From: Psococerastis gibbosa
Lineage: Eukaryota > Arthropoda > Insecta > Psocodea > Psocidae
Direction: 5' to 3'
DNA: 64,000 nt
Assembly: GCA_963971405.1 (NCBI GenBank)
Contig: OZ020490.1
Coordinates: 2,790,001 to 2,854,000 of the forward strand
In this document: piece after piece, positions 54,435 to 64,000 of the stretch
How the letters are laid out: each line of letters starts with the position of its first letter
Numbering within the stretch: position 1 is the stretch's first letter
The notes under the pieces: generated by a model
Told to the model about the DNA's origin: nothing
What the model saw: only the letters and a program-made list of their open reading frames with translations
Database searches by the model: none
Program-made: the position numbers and the translations under genes

Positions 54435-56160
54435 TTATTGGATTTTACTCCTAAAGAATCGATTTTCATATTAGTCGCCCGGTATGAGAAAAATATGAGT
54501 GGTGAAACCGAGTGACCTTGTTACGTTTATCGTGCACAACCTATTGTGCGCAGCTTCAAACCCATTGAATTCCAACATACCATATATATATAATTAAAAA
54601 TAAATATATATGAACTACACATATAGTTAGATATTTAATCCAATATGAATTATAAAGCGCATTCCACGATAAATAAATTACTTTTTAACCTAACATTATT
54701 TTTTTTTTCTATGTCTATAATTTCCTCATGGTTATTATAATTTATTTATTTTATGAATAACTTTTGAAATATTAATAATTGTCATAAATATTTAGATTAT
54801 TGTACAGCCTATACATGTGTACATGTATACATGGTTTATTTGTGGCATGAAAGATTATCCTAAAATAATTTTAGTTTGACATTCTAATGTTATAAAGTTC
54901 AACTATATCTTTACCATTAGAAGTAATATTTTACTATAATTTAGTTTAAGAGTTCAATCCATTTTCTTCAGTCATGTAAAGATTCAGAATTCTTTAGTGA
55001 CCAGTTGAAAAAACATTTTTGATTAATCAGTTTTATTAAATCATGTTTTTATTTTTTTTTTTAAATCAAAAAGTTATTATTTTATAGCACTTTTAAATAA
55101 TTTTCATTTTCATTTTCAAAGGCCTATTTTCGCGGAAAATCGGCAATTTGGGCGCACCCCCTCACGTTTCCACTCCCCAAAGTCGAACCCCTTGCCCCAT
55201 CACATAAAAAATAGCACGGGCTGAAAGAGGAAGAATAGACGAAGACATGGGTATAATTTAAATTGAGATAGGCCTTCTACATCTTTCGAAAAAGTTTCTT
55301 TAAACCCGCGTTACGCTTTTTTGGGACAATGAGCATTACGCATCGGCGTATCGTAACACTCTTTCGTACATACACCCAGTGTTCCAGCCAGCGCTCATCG
55401 ATTTATTAGACGTTGTTACGTCAAAATATTTTTGATTAATCAGATAATATTATCTACTTGTTGATTATAATTATTAATACTTCAAAAATTACTAAAAATA
55501 ACAATAACCAAAATGAATGAATTATAAAAATAACCAAGAGGAAATTATAGGTATCGAAAAATCTATTTATCGCGGAATGTGCTTTATAATTCATATTGGA
55601 ATTAAACTATATTAATAATTAAATATATAGCCTAATAAATACAAATCACACATGTTCATACGTATAGGTAATACATGAATTATATCGTACCTCACACCCA
55701 CGTGTTTATCAGATGTTCCGGCATTATTATCTACACCACTTTCTGCCATAGTTTAGGATAAAACATTCACTTCATATAATATAAATGGTGAATATTAAAA
55801 ATATTAAAAACTTCACAATAATGATATTAATTATCGATATTTATAAATGCGTCAATGCTCGTCTTTATACTCATGACTGGAAGTTAAAGTTGCGCACAAT
55901 AGGTTGCGCATGAGATAAGTAACGAGGTCGTTCATTCACTAGATTTTACACCTCATATTTTTTTCATAACAAAATCGATTCATAAGAAGTATACTCCAAT
56001 AAGCTCCAAGTAAACTAAAAAAAAATGGTTTTTGATTAGGTCAAAAAGTCCATTTATCGTGAAATGCGCATTATAATTCATATTGGAGAAGTATCTAACG
56101 TTATACGTAGTTTATACATATTTATATAAACTACATTAATAATTAAATAGCCCTGAATGT
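54435..56160. repeat. Large inverted repeat of Helitron-flank sequence
   Basis: The block at about 54440-54690 (GGTATGAGAAAAATATGAG, CACAACCTATTGTGCGCA, TCCAATATGAATTATAAAGCGCATT) recurs in the opposite orientation at about 55545-55640 and 55885-56000. A direct partial copy lies at 56045-56150. No ORF is present. A T-rich A+T stretch fills the centre. Confidence 0.65.
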
Positions 56161-56232
56161 GTTCGTATGTGCCTGGTGGGATAACTCTTTTGGGAAAAGG
56201 CTTTGTCACAAATTGCTAGAAGCAGAATAATG

Positions 56233-59200
56233 TTATGGTCTGAGCCCTGGCCCTGTATGAGTTCTTAAGTGGCGGGTGAGATTACACTTATGGGAGAAGG
56301 CTTTGTCACAGTGACCACATTGGAACGGCTTCTCACCAGTATGAGTACGCATGTGCCTGTCTCGACTCTCTTTGCCGGTAAATGATTTGCTACAAACAGT
56401 ACAATGATATGGTCTGAGCCTTGTATGTGTTCGTATGTGCACGGTGAGATAACTCTTACGCGAGAAGATTTTTTCACAGAGATTACACAGAAAAGGTTTC
56501 TCGCCAGTATGGGTAGACATGTGACTGTCTCGACTCGCTTTGACGGTGAATGATTCGCTACAAACAGTGCAATGATATGGTCTGAGTCCTGTATGTGTTC
56601 GTATGTGCTTAGTGAGATAACTCTTACGGGAGAAGACTTTGTCACAGAGATTACACTGATACGGCTTCTCACCAGTATGCGTACGCATGTGCATGTCTCG
56701 ACTGACTTTGGTGGTATATGATTCGCTACAAACCGTACAATGATATGGCCTGAACCTTGTATGTGTTCGCATGTGCACGGTGAGATAACTCTTACGGGAG
56801 AAGACTTTGTCGCAGAGATTACACTGATACGGCTTCTCGCCAGTATGCGCACGCATGTGCATGTCTCGACTGATTTTCGCGGTAAATGATTCGCTACAAA
56901 CAGTACAATGATATGGTCTGAGCCCTGTATGGGTTCGCATGTGCTTCGTAAGATAACTCTTACAGGAGAAGACTTTGTCACAGAGATTACACAGAAAAGG
57001 CTTTTCGCCAGAATGCGTACGCATGTGCATGTCTTGACTCGCTTTGTCGGTGAATGATTTGCTACAAAAGGTACAATGATATGTTTTGAGTCCTGTATGT
57101 GTTTGTATGTGCTTGGTGAGATTACACTTTTTGGAGAAGGTTTTGTCACAGAGAATACACTGAAATGGCTCCTTGCGGGTTAGCGATGCACACCTTTCAT
57201 TTTCCGCTTTTACAGGCACCATATTGGGGATCGCGTCGTCAATGGGTTCTTCTTTGATGTAAAGCTGTTCATCAACTGTAACAACAAACACAAAATTTAG
57301 AAATAAATAAAAATAGCCAGGTTGATTGGGACAGAAAGAAAGACGAATTGATATATAGTCGTAATTACTATCAATGGAATGCAAGCCGATAGCGGCAATT
57401 CCGTACATTTCTGTATGTACATATCATTATTGATTCCTTCTCAATGTTACAAGGGTCCAAATAACTTACACTATAACATAATTAACTAAAACGTATAAAA
57501 CACGACAAAATTTAAATTTGATGTATAGAAATGAAGAAAGAAATTTTTTCTTCTAATTTAGATGACAGTACCGATACATCCGGCGCATGTCTGTAAGGTA
57601 ACCCAGCGGCCTTTTATCTAGCAACATACGTCAGGACATGTAGAGTAGTGGCAGAGACTCTTTCACCCAAATGGTTGTTGGTTCGAGTCCTACACTTGCT
57701 ACATATCTTGGCCATGCTTCGGAGGGCATGTAAAGCAGGCGGTCCCGGGCTTTCCTAGTTCAGTGTAAGAGAGGGCTTTATAGATCTAACTCCACTAGGT
57801 TGGCTTAGTAATAGAACAAGAAATGTCATTATTTATTTATTTATTGCGTTGGCTACGAACTAATCAGGGACGAAAATGCCTTCACCTTCCATGCTTCGGA
57901 GGGCAGGCGGTTCCGGGCTTTCCTAGCTGAGTGTAAGATAGCTTATAGCTTATAACTCCGCTACGTTGGCTTAGTAAAAGAACAAAAAAAATGGGTGCGT
58001 ATGCACGCGCGTGAGAAGTTATACTTCTTTGGTATCATTAAAAAATAGTTTTAAAATTGCATGAAAATAATTAATTACAATAAAATAATAAAATGTTGTA
58101 AATATTATATAACCAATAATAAATATTTAACATTAATAATTTAAAAACCGGGTGTGTGTACTTATGTACGCGTGTGCGAAGTTATACTTCTTTGGCATCA
58201 TTAAAAAATAATTTTTAATTGCATGCAAATAATGAATTACAATAAAATAATAAAATTTTGTAAATATTAAATAACCAATAATAAATATTTAACATTAATA
58301 ATTTAATAATACTTAGTGTTAATTATATTTAAAAACATATTTTAATTTATATCAAGAAATAAGACGTACGGATAGTTAACCTGAATTATATTGGAGCAAT
58401 TGAAAAAGTATAGAAGCACAATTTTTTTCACTAATATTCACGAATAGTAAATAATATCAATCAAAATATTCAATTTAAATCACTACTGAATATAATTTAT
58501 TAGCACATAGTCCTATATAATTCGCCCTTGCATGAAAGTATAACACGTGTTGTGACTTGTGAATGTAGAACCTAGGGCTCTATATTAGACAGGGTATATA
58601 GTGCCTTAGTAGAAACTAGAAACATGTTGATAAATATGAAAACAGTAAGGCACTATATACCCGGGTATTGTCATCCGCCATTTTGTATCCTATAATTCCT
58701 ATATGGTAAGAATGGAGTTCATTTGTGGCGTCATTTTGTAGATGGCAGCACCAGTTGCAATGATATCAAAGCGTTGATTTTTCCATAAGCCTCAATACTA
58801 TTTTAAAATGATTTTTAATTACGTATTATTTTAAAGTGATATTTTTCTATAAATCATAGAGAATATATATATTAAATTATATGCAGCGAAATAAGGTCCA
58901 GGCATAGTAAAAATATTATAAAAAATATTAAAAGAATTAAATAGATGCTAAGAGCTTAGTTTTCGCATGCGAACGGCGGCCATTTTGAATAATATGGATA
59001 TCGGTTTGTCGTCAGCGAACCTAGTGACCAAAACTGTCCCTACAGAACCTCATTGTAAGAAAGTAAAAGATTGCAAAGAACTAAAACACGTTTAGTATTT
59101 TTTTTTAATAAACACTTCCCTAATTGGTAGAACGTTTTTATGAATAATAATAAATAAATAACGATGAATTTCTAAAAATAAATAGGTATACACCCAATGC

Positions 59201-62092
59201 TTTGCTTATAGACCGGACTTAAAATGGATACAAAACGGTGGATGACAATACCTGTCTAGAAAACAGTGACGAGTGTACCAACATGCGCGACTAATATCGA
59301 GGTTCTATTTCTATTTTGTTGGCAGCTTCATTCTGTGAATTTTGTGTCACAGATGCGCGCGCATCTTAAAAATTCACTCCCTCGCGCCTAAAGAAGTATA
59401 ACTTCAAACAGTCAATAATTATTCATTTATTTATTTATTCATATATCTGGCAGTTAGGCCCCATAGTGTTTGGACGGCTCCCTTGGGTGGGACGTAGGCG
59501 TACTGGGCCAGGTAGGGGTACTGGACCATCTCGTCCCAAGCGCCTGAAGAATGTCCCCTATAGATGGCATTTCGGTTGCCTCGACTTTCTCGAAAGTGTA
59601 ATTTAATTATAAAATTTTAGCCCATTGCTTACCAGATGTGGATCGGCTGGGGTCCCATGCAGTCTCACTGCTGTCTAAGTCCTCCATCTTGATTTTGACA
59701 TCCACAACGTCGCAACTGATGTCCACTAGAACCAGTAAAGCGGTTGTAATAACATTCGAGTGTAGAACCGGGGGAATAAATAGTATACTACCCCACCACT
59801 TGGAACACTACTTATAATAACCGTTACGAGTAAACCCGTAAATATGTTCCTACTTATGAATTTTTTGGTACAGAGATAGTTAATATAAGTAGGCTTGTTC
59901 CATGGAAAACCGCTGTCATAGGGTTAAATTTCGGTTGCCTCGACTTTCTCAACAGTGTAATTTAATTATAAAATTTGAGCCCATTGCTTACCACATGAGG
60001 ATCGGCTGGGGTCCCATGCAGTCTCACTGCTGTCAAAGTCCTCCATCTTGATTTTGACATCCATAACGTCGCAACTGATGTCCACTAGAACAAGTAATAG
60101 TGGGTTGTAATAGGCCTAATAGGGACTATATGCTGATAGGGGAAAAAACTGGAAAATTAGAAATCAAGTCCCATTGCTCATATATCGAGTTTAAATTTGC
60201 CGTCAACGCAGATTCATTTACACCCATGTCCTTTTATGGTTTCATAGCAGAACTTATCGTTCAGTTCCTTTGACTTTTTTAATCACAAATGACGGGAAAA
60301 TTGACCACACGCCTTAGACAAAGATGTCGAAAATGTTCGTTACATATCTTGAATTCGGCCTTCATTTTAAACATGAATTTATTAAAAATAATATACCTAC
60401 TCATAAAAAAACTACAATGGTCATACCAATCCACCTGAATAGAGCCTGATCTAAACTGTGGCAAACCTCGTGGTTCGTAATTTGCATAGCGTTGGAGCAG
60501 AAAATGATAACGCGCGCTGACTGAGAGTCCGTCTGCGAATTAATCGTATGACTTCACTATGCATCCTATGTGGGTTGGAATTAGAGGAACAAATAAAATA
60601 ACTTTAACTAGCACAGTGCACACATCACTTTTTAGCAGAATTATTGTTATAATTGACCAATTTGTGAATTTGAGGTTTGGAAGAAGGGGCAGGCAACATG
60701 TCGTATTCTGGCGGAGCTTGGAGTTTTATAAATAAGTATTAGACTGTAAAATCTCTACTGCTATCAAAATTCGTGAACGCTACTAATTCTGGCGTGCCGC
60801 ATTTCACATACTTTTTCCCCAGGGGAAGCATCCTGCGTGAAATTTTATGATATGATGGAATTTTAGAGATTTCGGCTCATCCAGTCTGCCTCCCGCAAGA
60901 AAGAAAGATGCGGACGGCCATGATTATGTCGACTGTGTTAAAACTCATGTGTTAGTGGAGAAATGCCCTACAATAAAATCGCACATATCTCGGGAAGTTT
61001 ACCGCATGTTCATCGACAGCGAAGATGCTGATTGCCAGGCGACGGCAACATAACGACATGATGGAAAACTCAACTTACGATTGCTATCAATGTCTTCAAT
61101 AATAGGCAAGCTATCTTCGCAGCTTTGATTGTCATTACTTGGCCCTGCTTCAGTTTCTACTTGCGCATTTACGGCCGAAGCTACAAGTTCTTTCCTTCGC
61201 CTCTTCACTAGTAAAGGTCTTGTCGGCTCCAAAAACTTGTTGATGCGCCTACCCTGGCATTCAAATTTAGTTGGCATCGCTGTTTTTTTTATAATCATTT
61301 GCCCGTGCATTAATTTAACATAAGTTAAATTTTCAATGCATTCTTCCAACTGGGACAGAAAAAAAAACACATCAGTGAGTTCAATCTCATATAAAATGCA
61401 GTACAACCACTTCACTACTTTAATAATTAAATAATTAATAACAGCTGGTGGCAAGCGGTCGGTGGCTCTCTGGTCCATATAAATGCTGTAAATAAACCGA
61501 GCCCTGACTGGCCAATAACCGACTAAAAATGTATAACACTTCTAATCCTCTAAAGTCCAAATCAACAATGAGCTGCGCAGTTATATACTGTAACTGTACC
61601 AGTATCGGCAAATTGCAATGAAGGAGCTAGGAAGCTACACTATTTAGTGAGCGGAAGAAATCTACGCTTATGCTAAGTGTGACAGAAGAAAGTGATAGAA
61701 TCTTGTACGGCCGCAACATTTAAGTTTCATAACCTAGCAATAAGTCAATATGAAGTCTCCTCCACAGACCACAGAATGGGCCTACCATAATACGTATATT
61801 GCTTTTCTTATATTGCTACATCAGTCGGAGAAATTACCTGACTGCACATTACGGCTGAATACTAATTTCATTGAACAAAAGATTAACGCAGACCTACCTC
61901 GAAATGGTCTTCACAAAAAAACAGGTTTGACTTCGGACTGACAGCCTCACTGCGCCTTGCGGCATGGATCCACGCTCTTCGCCTTTTTCCATCATCAGGC
62001 ACATGCAAAAACAGTTTTTGGGGCGTACTGAATGTCGTATTTTTACAGTTAGGCACAGCACAGTACTTATAACTCGATTTTGCAGTTGCCAT
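56233..62092 (-). CDS. THAP domain plus eleven C2H2 zinc fingers, transcription-factor-like
   Basis: Exons on the minus strand are 62092-61898, 61349-61079, 60084-59992 and/or 59725-59633, and 57275-56233. With one copy of the 93-nt exon the protein has 533 residues, with both 564, and all phases fit. Exon 1 is a THAP domain (C11, C16, W41, C60, H63 of the C2CH zinc site), completed by AMPTKFEC in exon 2. Next comes a basic/acidic linker (KRRRKEL; EEPIDD). The last exon has eleven C2H2 fingers with TGEKP-type linkers. THAP and C2H2 modules both bind DNA, so it should act in the nucleus as a sequence-specific regulator. The fingers alternate between two types, so the array grew by copying a two-finger unit. 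The intron before the last exon holds SINEs. Confidence 0.85.
57637..57845 (+). mobile_element. tRNA-derived SINE family A, copy 4 (best copy)
   Basis: The head ACATGTAGAGTAGTGGCAGAG contains the A-box region and TTGGTTCGAGTCC is an excellent B-box. The body has CCATGCTTCGGAGGGCATG, GTAAAGCAGGCGGTCCCGGG and GAGAGGGCTTTATAGA. The tail is a TTTA microsatellite (57830-57845). It lies in the THAP/zinc-finger gene intron. Confidence 0.88.
57886..57985 (+). mobile_element. tRNA-derived SINE family A, copy 5 (headless)
   Basis: Only the body survives (CCATGCTTCGGAGGGC...GGCGGTTCCGGGCTTTCCTAG...ACTCCGCTACGTTGGCTTAG). It sits directly after copy 4, as a tandem pair separated by the phrase ATCAGGGACGAAAATGCC, which also occurs with changes at 15280. 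Confidence 0.75.
57993..58308 (+). repeat. Tandem duplication of a ~158-bp unit
   Basis: Two copies (57993-58149 and 58150-58308) both open with a GTG/CGC-rich head and GAAGTTATACTTCTTTGG. They continue ATCATTAAAAAATA, AATTACAATAAAATAATAAA and AATAATAAATATTTAAC. An inverted scrap of the head (AAGAAGTATAACTTC) is near 59391-59405. Confidence 0.85.
58588..58700. repeat. Short palindrome TATATAGTGCCTTA...TAAGGCACTATATA
   Basis: GGGTATATAGTGCCTTA at 58592 faces TAAGGCACTATATACCC at 58648-58664, with a loop of about 40 bp. The right arm continues GGGTATTGTCATCCGCCATTTTG. It recurs inverted at about 59225-59260 and direct at 62182-62212, so it is part of a dispersed repeat. Confidence 0.7.
59440..59565 (-). 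pseudogene. LINE ORF2 C-terminal scrap ending MNK
   Basis: The minus frame reads DEMVQYPYLAQYAYVPPKGA, then VQTLWGLTARYMNK and a stop, followed by an AATA microsatellite. This ending is typical of LINE ORF2 C-termini. Only about 40 residues remain, and the scrap sits between exon 3b and exon 4 of the THAP/zinc-finger gene. Confidence 0.55.
59633..59725 (-). CDS. Linker exon 3b of the THAP/zinc-finger gene (duplicate)
   Basis: This 93-nt exon (acceptor GTTCTAG, donor GTAAGC) encodes DISCDVVDVKIKMEDLDSSE followed by TAWDPSRSTS. It is a tandem duplicate of 59992-60084, with which it shares length, phase and nearly all residues. The flanking intron sequence (GCCTCGACTTTCTC..., AATTTAATTATAAAATTT) is duplicated too. 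Either copy alone, or both, keeps the frame. Confidence 0.85.
59992..60084 (-). CDS. Linker exon 3a of the THAP/zinc-finger gene (duplicate)
   Basis: This 93-nt exon encodes DISCDVMDVKIKMEDFDSSE followed by TAWDPSRSSC. It is in phase with exon 2 (61079) and with exon 4 (57275). Differences from 3b are few and include Val/Met, Leu/Phe and Thr-Ser/Ser-Cys. Splice sites are intact (TTCTAG and GTAAGC). Confidence 0.85.
60100..61000. other. Intron stretch of the THAP/zinc-finger gene
   Basis: The only identified content is a partial copy of repeat D on the minus strand (about 60433-60515: CGCGTTATCATTTTCTGC...CCACAGTTTAGATCAGGC). No additional exon was seen. Confidence 0.5.
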
Positions 62093-62435
62093 TTGAAATT
62101 ATGAAAACCAAGTAAAAAAAAACACGATTATATTATGTTTTTCGTTTTTGTATACTTTGCCACTTTGGTGTAAGGGGGTGAGGCACTATATACCAGGGTA
62201 TTGTCTTCCGTCATTATATACCTATATTTATATATATTTTATATAATAATTAGCCTCTGTGAATTGGTTTTGTTCATATTTTGTTTTTATTTTTGAAAAA
62301 AGAAACATGGCCGCTGTGGCTGTTTGCCAGTTTGTTTGCCATTGCCAAGAAATGCGACATTTTTGTCGACATAATCTTGGCGGTTTTTTTAAAATTTTCT
62401 ATAGTCAATAAATTTATTTAAAAAAAAAGCGCGAT

Positions 62436-62515
62436 CAGCCCAGGGGGACTTTTGGCCGCTCTGACGATTTCCCTCCATCTTTGCCGATCCTCAGCAGCCG
62501 CTTTATTAAAAGCAA
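62436..62515 (-). pseudogene. LINE C-terminal scrap (DRQRWREIVRAAKS)
   Basis: The minus frame gives NKAAAEDRQRWREIVRAAKS before decaying. The A.DR.RWR.IV..A pattern is the C-terminal tail of several LINE clades. Less than 30 codons survive. Confidence 0.5.
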
Positions 62516-63058
62516 TAGTTAATTAATTTTTTATCAATAAATTGCTATGAAGCAATATTTTTAATTTACTTATTTCATTTTGAAATTTGAATGTAATCCT
62601 TCACAGAGATTATTATAGCTTTGTTGACCTGTTGGGGATGGTCAATCCTTTATTACAATATACACCAATACAAATAGGGCAATCAATGTTATTGTACTTA
62701 AATGCAAATAATATGAGTTATTATTTATTCTTTATATTTTATAATAAAAATAGTTCTAATGTCATAAGTTCCTTTTATATTATGAATCATTGAAAAATAA
62801 TAAAACCGTTTTGACTCTAATTTTTGTATTTAAAAAAACTAATAATTAAGGACCGCGGTGGGAACACAAGGGTGGGCCACAGAATACAATAATATATATG
62901 GGGTGGACCGGGGATACGTTTTGGAGTTTTGTTCAGATCACAAGTTTTAAAATAGGAAATGTTATTTTTAGTTAGTATAGGTATGCAATTATTGTTGTTA
63001 GAAACAAAATGGCTTATCTATACAGAAATATGAGATATATACAGAAATACAGCATGTA

Positions 63059-63259
63059 TAGTCCACGCAAAATGAGAAAAGTATAGACATGGAATGTTTT
63101 GATCCTGTGTAACACTGTAAAAATATTCTTTGCACAATTTTTGTTATGCCTTACATCCAATGCAACAAGGTAACACAAAATGGTCCAAAGAATATTTTTA
63201 TAGTGTCGCACAGGATCAAAACATTCCAAGTCCATAATTTTCTCATTTTGCGTGGACTA
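63059..63259. mobile_element. Palindromic MITE with TA target duplication
   Basis: The ends TAGTCCACGCAAAATGAGAA and its complement are flanked by TA on both sides (63057-63058 and 63260-63261), as in Tc1/mariner insertions. The arms of about 80 bp pair with few mismatches (TGGAATGTTTTGATCCTGTG against CACAGGATCAAAACATTCCA). It is noncoding and 201 bp long. Confidence 0.85.
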
Positions 63260-63597
63260 TACCTATACTGCCAATTATGGTTAATAGGCCTAATGCACAC
63301 AAAATTCAGAACATTATTTCTTATTTATCCTCATTACAGAAAACTCCAAATATCATGGCAGGATGAAATATGAGGTGGGTCAAGAGCGAATGAAAAAAAA
63401 TTGAAAATTCCAGTTTTTTGTTAGGGGGGGGGGGCAGATATGCGAGTAATATTATAAATAAAAAATTAATGATAACGAATAATCCCTTTATTTATTATGT
63501 TTAATAAGTGGCCATTGCATGGGCAGATTAAAAAGTTTTGCTGTATTTTTCGCGCGTTTTTGTTTAAAAGTGTAGAAAAGTTCTTTTTTTATTCTTT

Positions 63598-63721
63598 TTT
63601 AGGGAGACTCATCTACCTACCTATTGAGATGGCGACCAAAGTGTGTTCGACTTTCGGAAAATTTCTTCACTACTTTTCATTTCATGACCCCCTGAGCCTA
63701 AAACCACCCTCCGTTCAAAAT
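63598..63721 (+). repeat. Dispersed repeat S, copy 2
   Basis: This is homologous to 45750-45850 in the same orientation, sharing TTTAGGGAGA and AAACCACCCTCCGTTCAAAA. Downstream, about 63828-63945 contains GATGAAACTTGTCACAAAAA and CAAGATGGTGGCCAATT phrases of repetitive character. Confidence 0.7.
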
Positions 63722-64000
63722 GTTATATTTATAATTATATACTGTATTGTATATAATATGTATGTATGTATATATGTACTGTATATCGATATTAGGAAAC
63801 ACTCTAATAACTTCCGTAAATATTATCCGATGTTGATGAAACTTGTCACAAAAATTGATCATACAAATGTCTTGATCGAGTTCATTAACCAGCTAGATTC
63901 ACTATTTAGTTACAAGATGGTGGCCAATTGAAACCTTAAATAATTCATATCTCAGTTAATATTCGTTGCAGAGGAATGAATTAAAATTTGACTTAAAGCC

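Larger units (their letters stand above)
62520..64000. other. Distal stretch without a recognised gene
   Basis: It holds a mariner-type palindrome (63059-63259), the second copy of repeat S (63598-63721) and a poly-G run at 63424-63433. The ORF from 63497 is composed of repeat S and AT-rich sequence and is not a credible gene. Confidence 0.5.

Noticed and set aside
56265..57149. A 294-codon minus-strand frame overlapping the zinc-finger exon
   Set aside because: It stays open only because the two-finger units repeat in phase. It has no Cys/His pattern and is a frame shadow of the C2H2 array.
63497..63931. 144-codon ORF near the right edge
   Set aside because: It runs across repeat S and AT-rich sequence and shows no domain. 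The repeat copy at 45750 does not preserve the frame as a protein.

Overview
This is a eukaryotic window from an AT-rich, repeat-loaded animal genome. The genes carry spliceosomal GT-AG introns, and the repeats include a Ty3/gypsy element, several LINE types, tRNA-derived SINEs, a Helitron, hAT elements and palindromic MITEs. An arthropod, most likely an insect, fits best. The reasons are the ciliary assembly gene, a THAP/C2H2 gene of insect style, a CsRn1/Kabuki-type gypsy element and Helitron AERQR-type exons. The species cannot be fixed from the sequence alone. Host genes: four can be assembled exon by exon with consistent intron phase. (1) RpL38 (+, 12863-16851) encodes a complete 70-residue eL38 from an ATG-only coding exon, a main exon and a 26-nt terminal coding exon. 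(2) A DNAAF5/HEATR2-like HEAT-repeat dynein assembly factor (-, 29988-19004) has nine exons and 827 residues. (3) A CARD plus Death-domain adaptor resembling CRADD/RAIDD (+, 31849-37172) has three coding exons and about 289 residues. (4) A THAP-domain protein is fused to eleven C2H2 zinc fingers (-, 62092-56233); one of its linker exons is tandemly duplicated in frame. Layout: 1-12.6 kb is repeats. It is dominated by an apparently intact gypsy element (5852-11024, identical-looking 387-bp LTRs) sitting inside a hAT-type element (5765-11843). 12.6-16.9 kb is RpL38 with a LINE fragment in its intron. 17-30 kb is DNAAF5, whose introns hold SINEs, LINE tails, TIR elements, foldback MITEs and a Helitron-like end, several of them within 8-30 bp of splice sites. 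31-37.3 kb is the CARD/DD gene with an internally deleted LINE in intron 1. 37.3-46.2 kb has no recognised gene but holds a 307-bp near-perfect palindrome, an inverted-repeat element with a nested repeat, a 4 x 119-bp tandem array and a 587-bp hAT element. 46.3-54.5 kb holds a Helitron Rep (HUH) coding region that lacks the usual helicase part, plus a degraded tandem array of its 5' exons. 54.5-56.2 kb is inverted repeat material. 56.2-62.1 kb is the THAP/zinc-finger gene. 62.1-64 kb is repeat sequence. How they work together: the four host genes belong to unrelated processes (translation, ciliary dynein assembly, apoptosis-type signalling, transcription) and show no operon-like logic. What unites the window is the density of nested and foldback mobile elements around and inside these genes.
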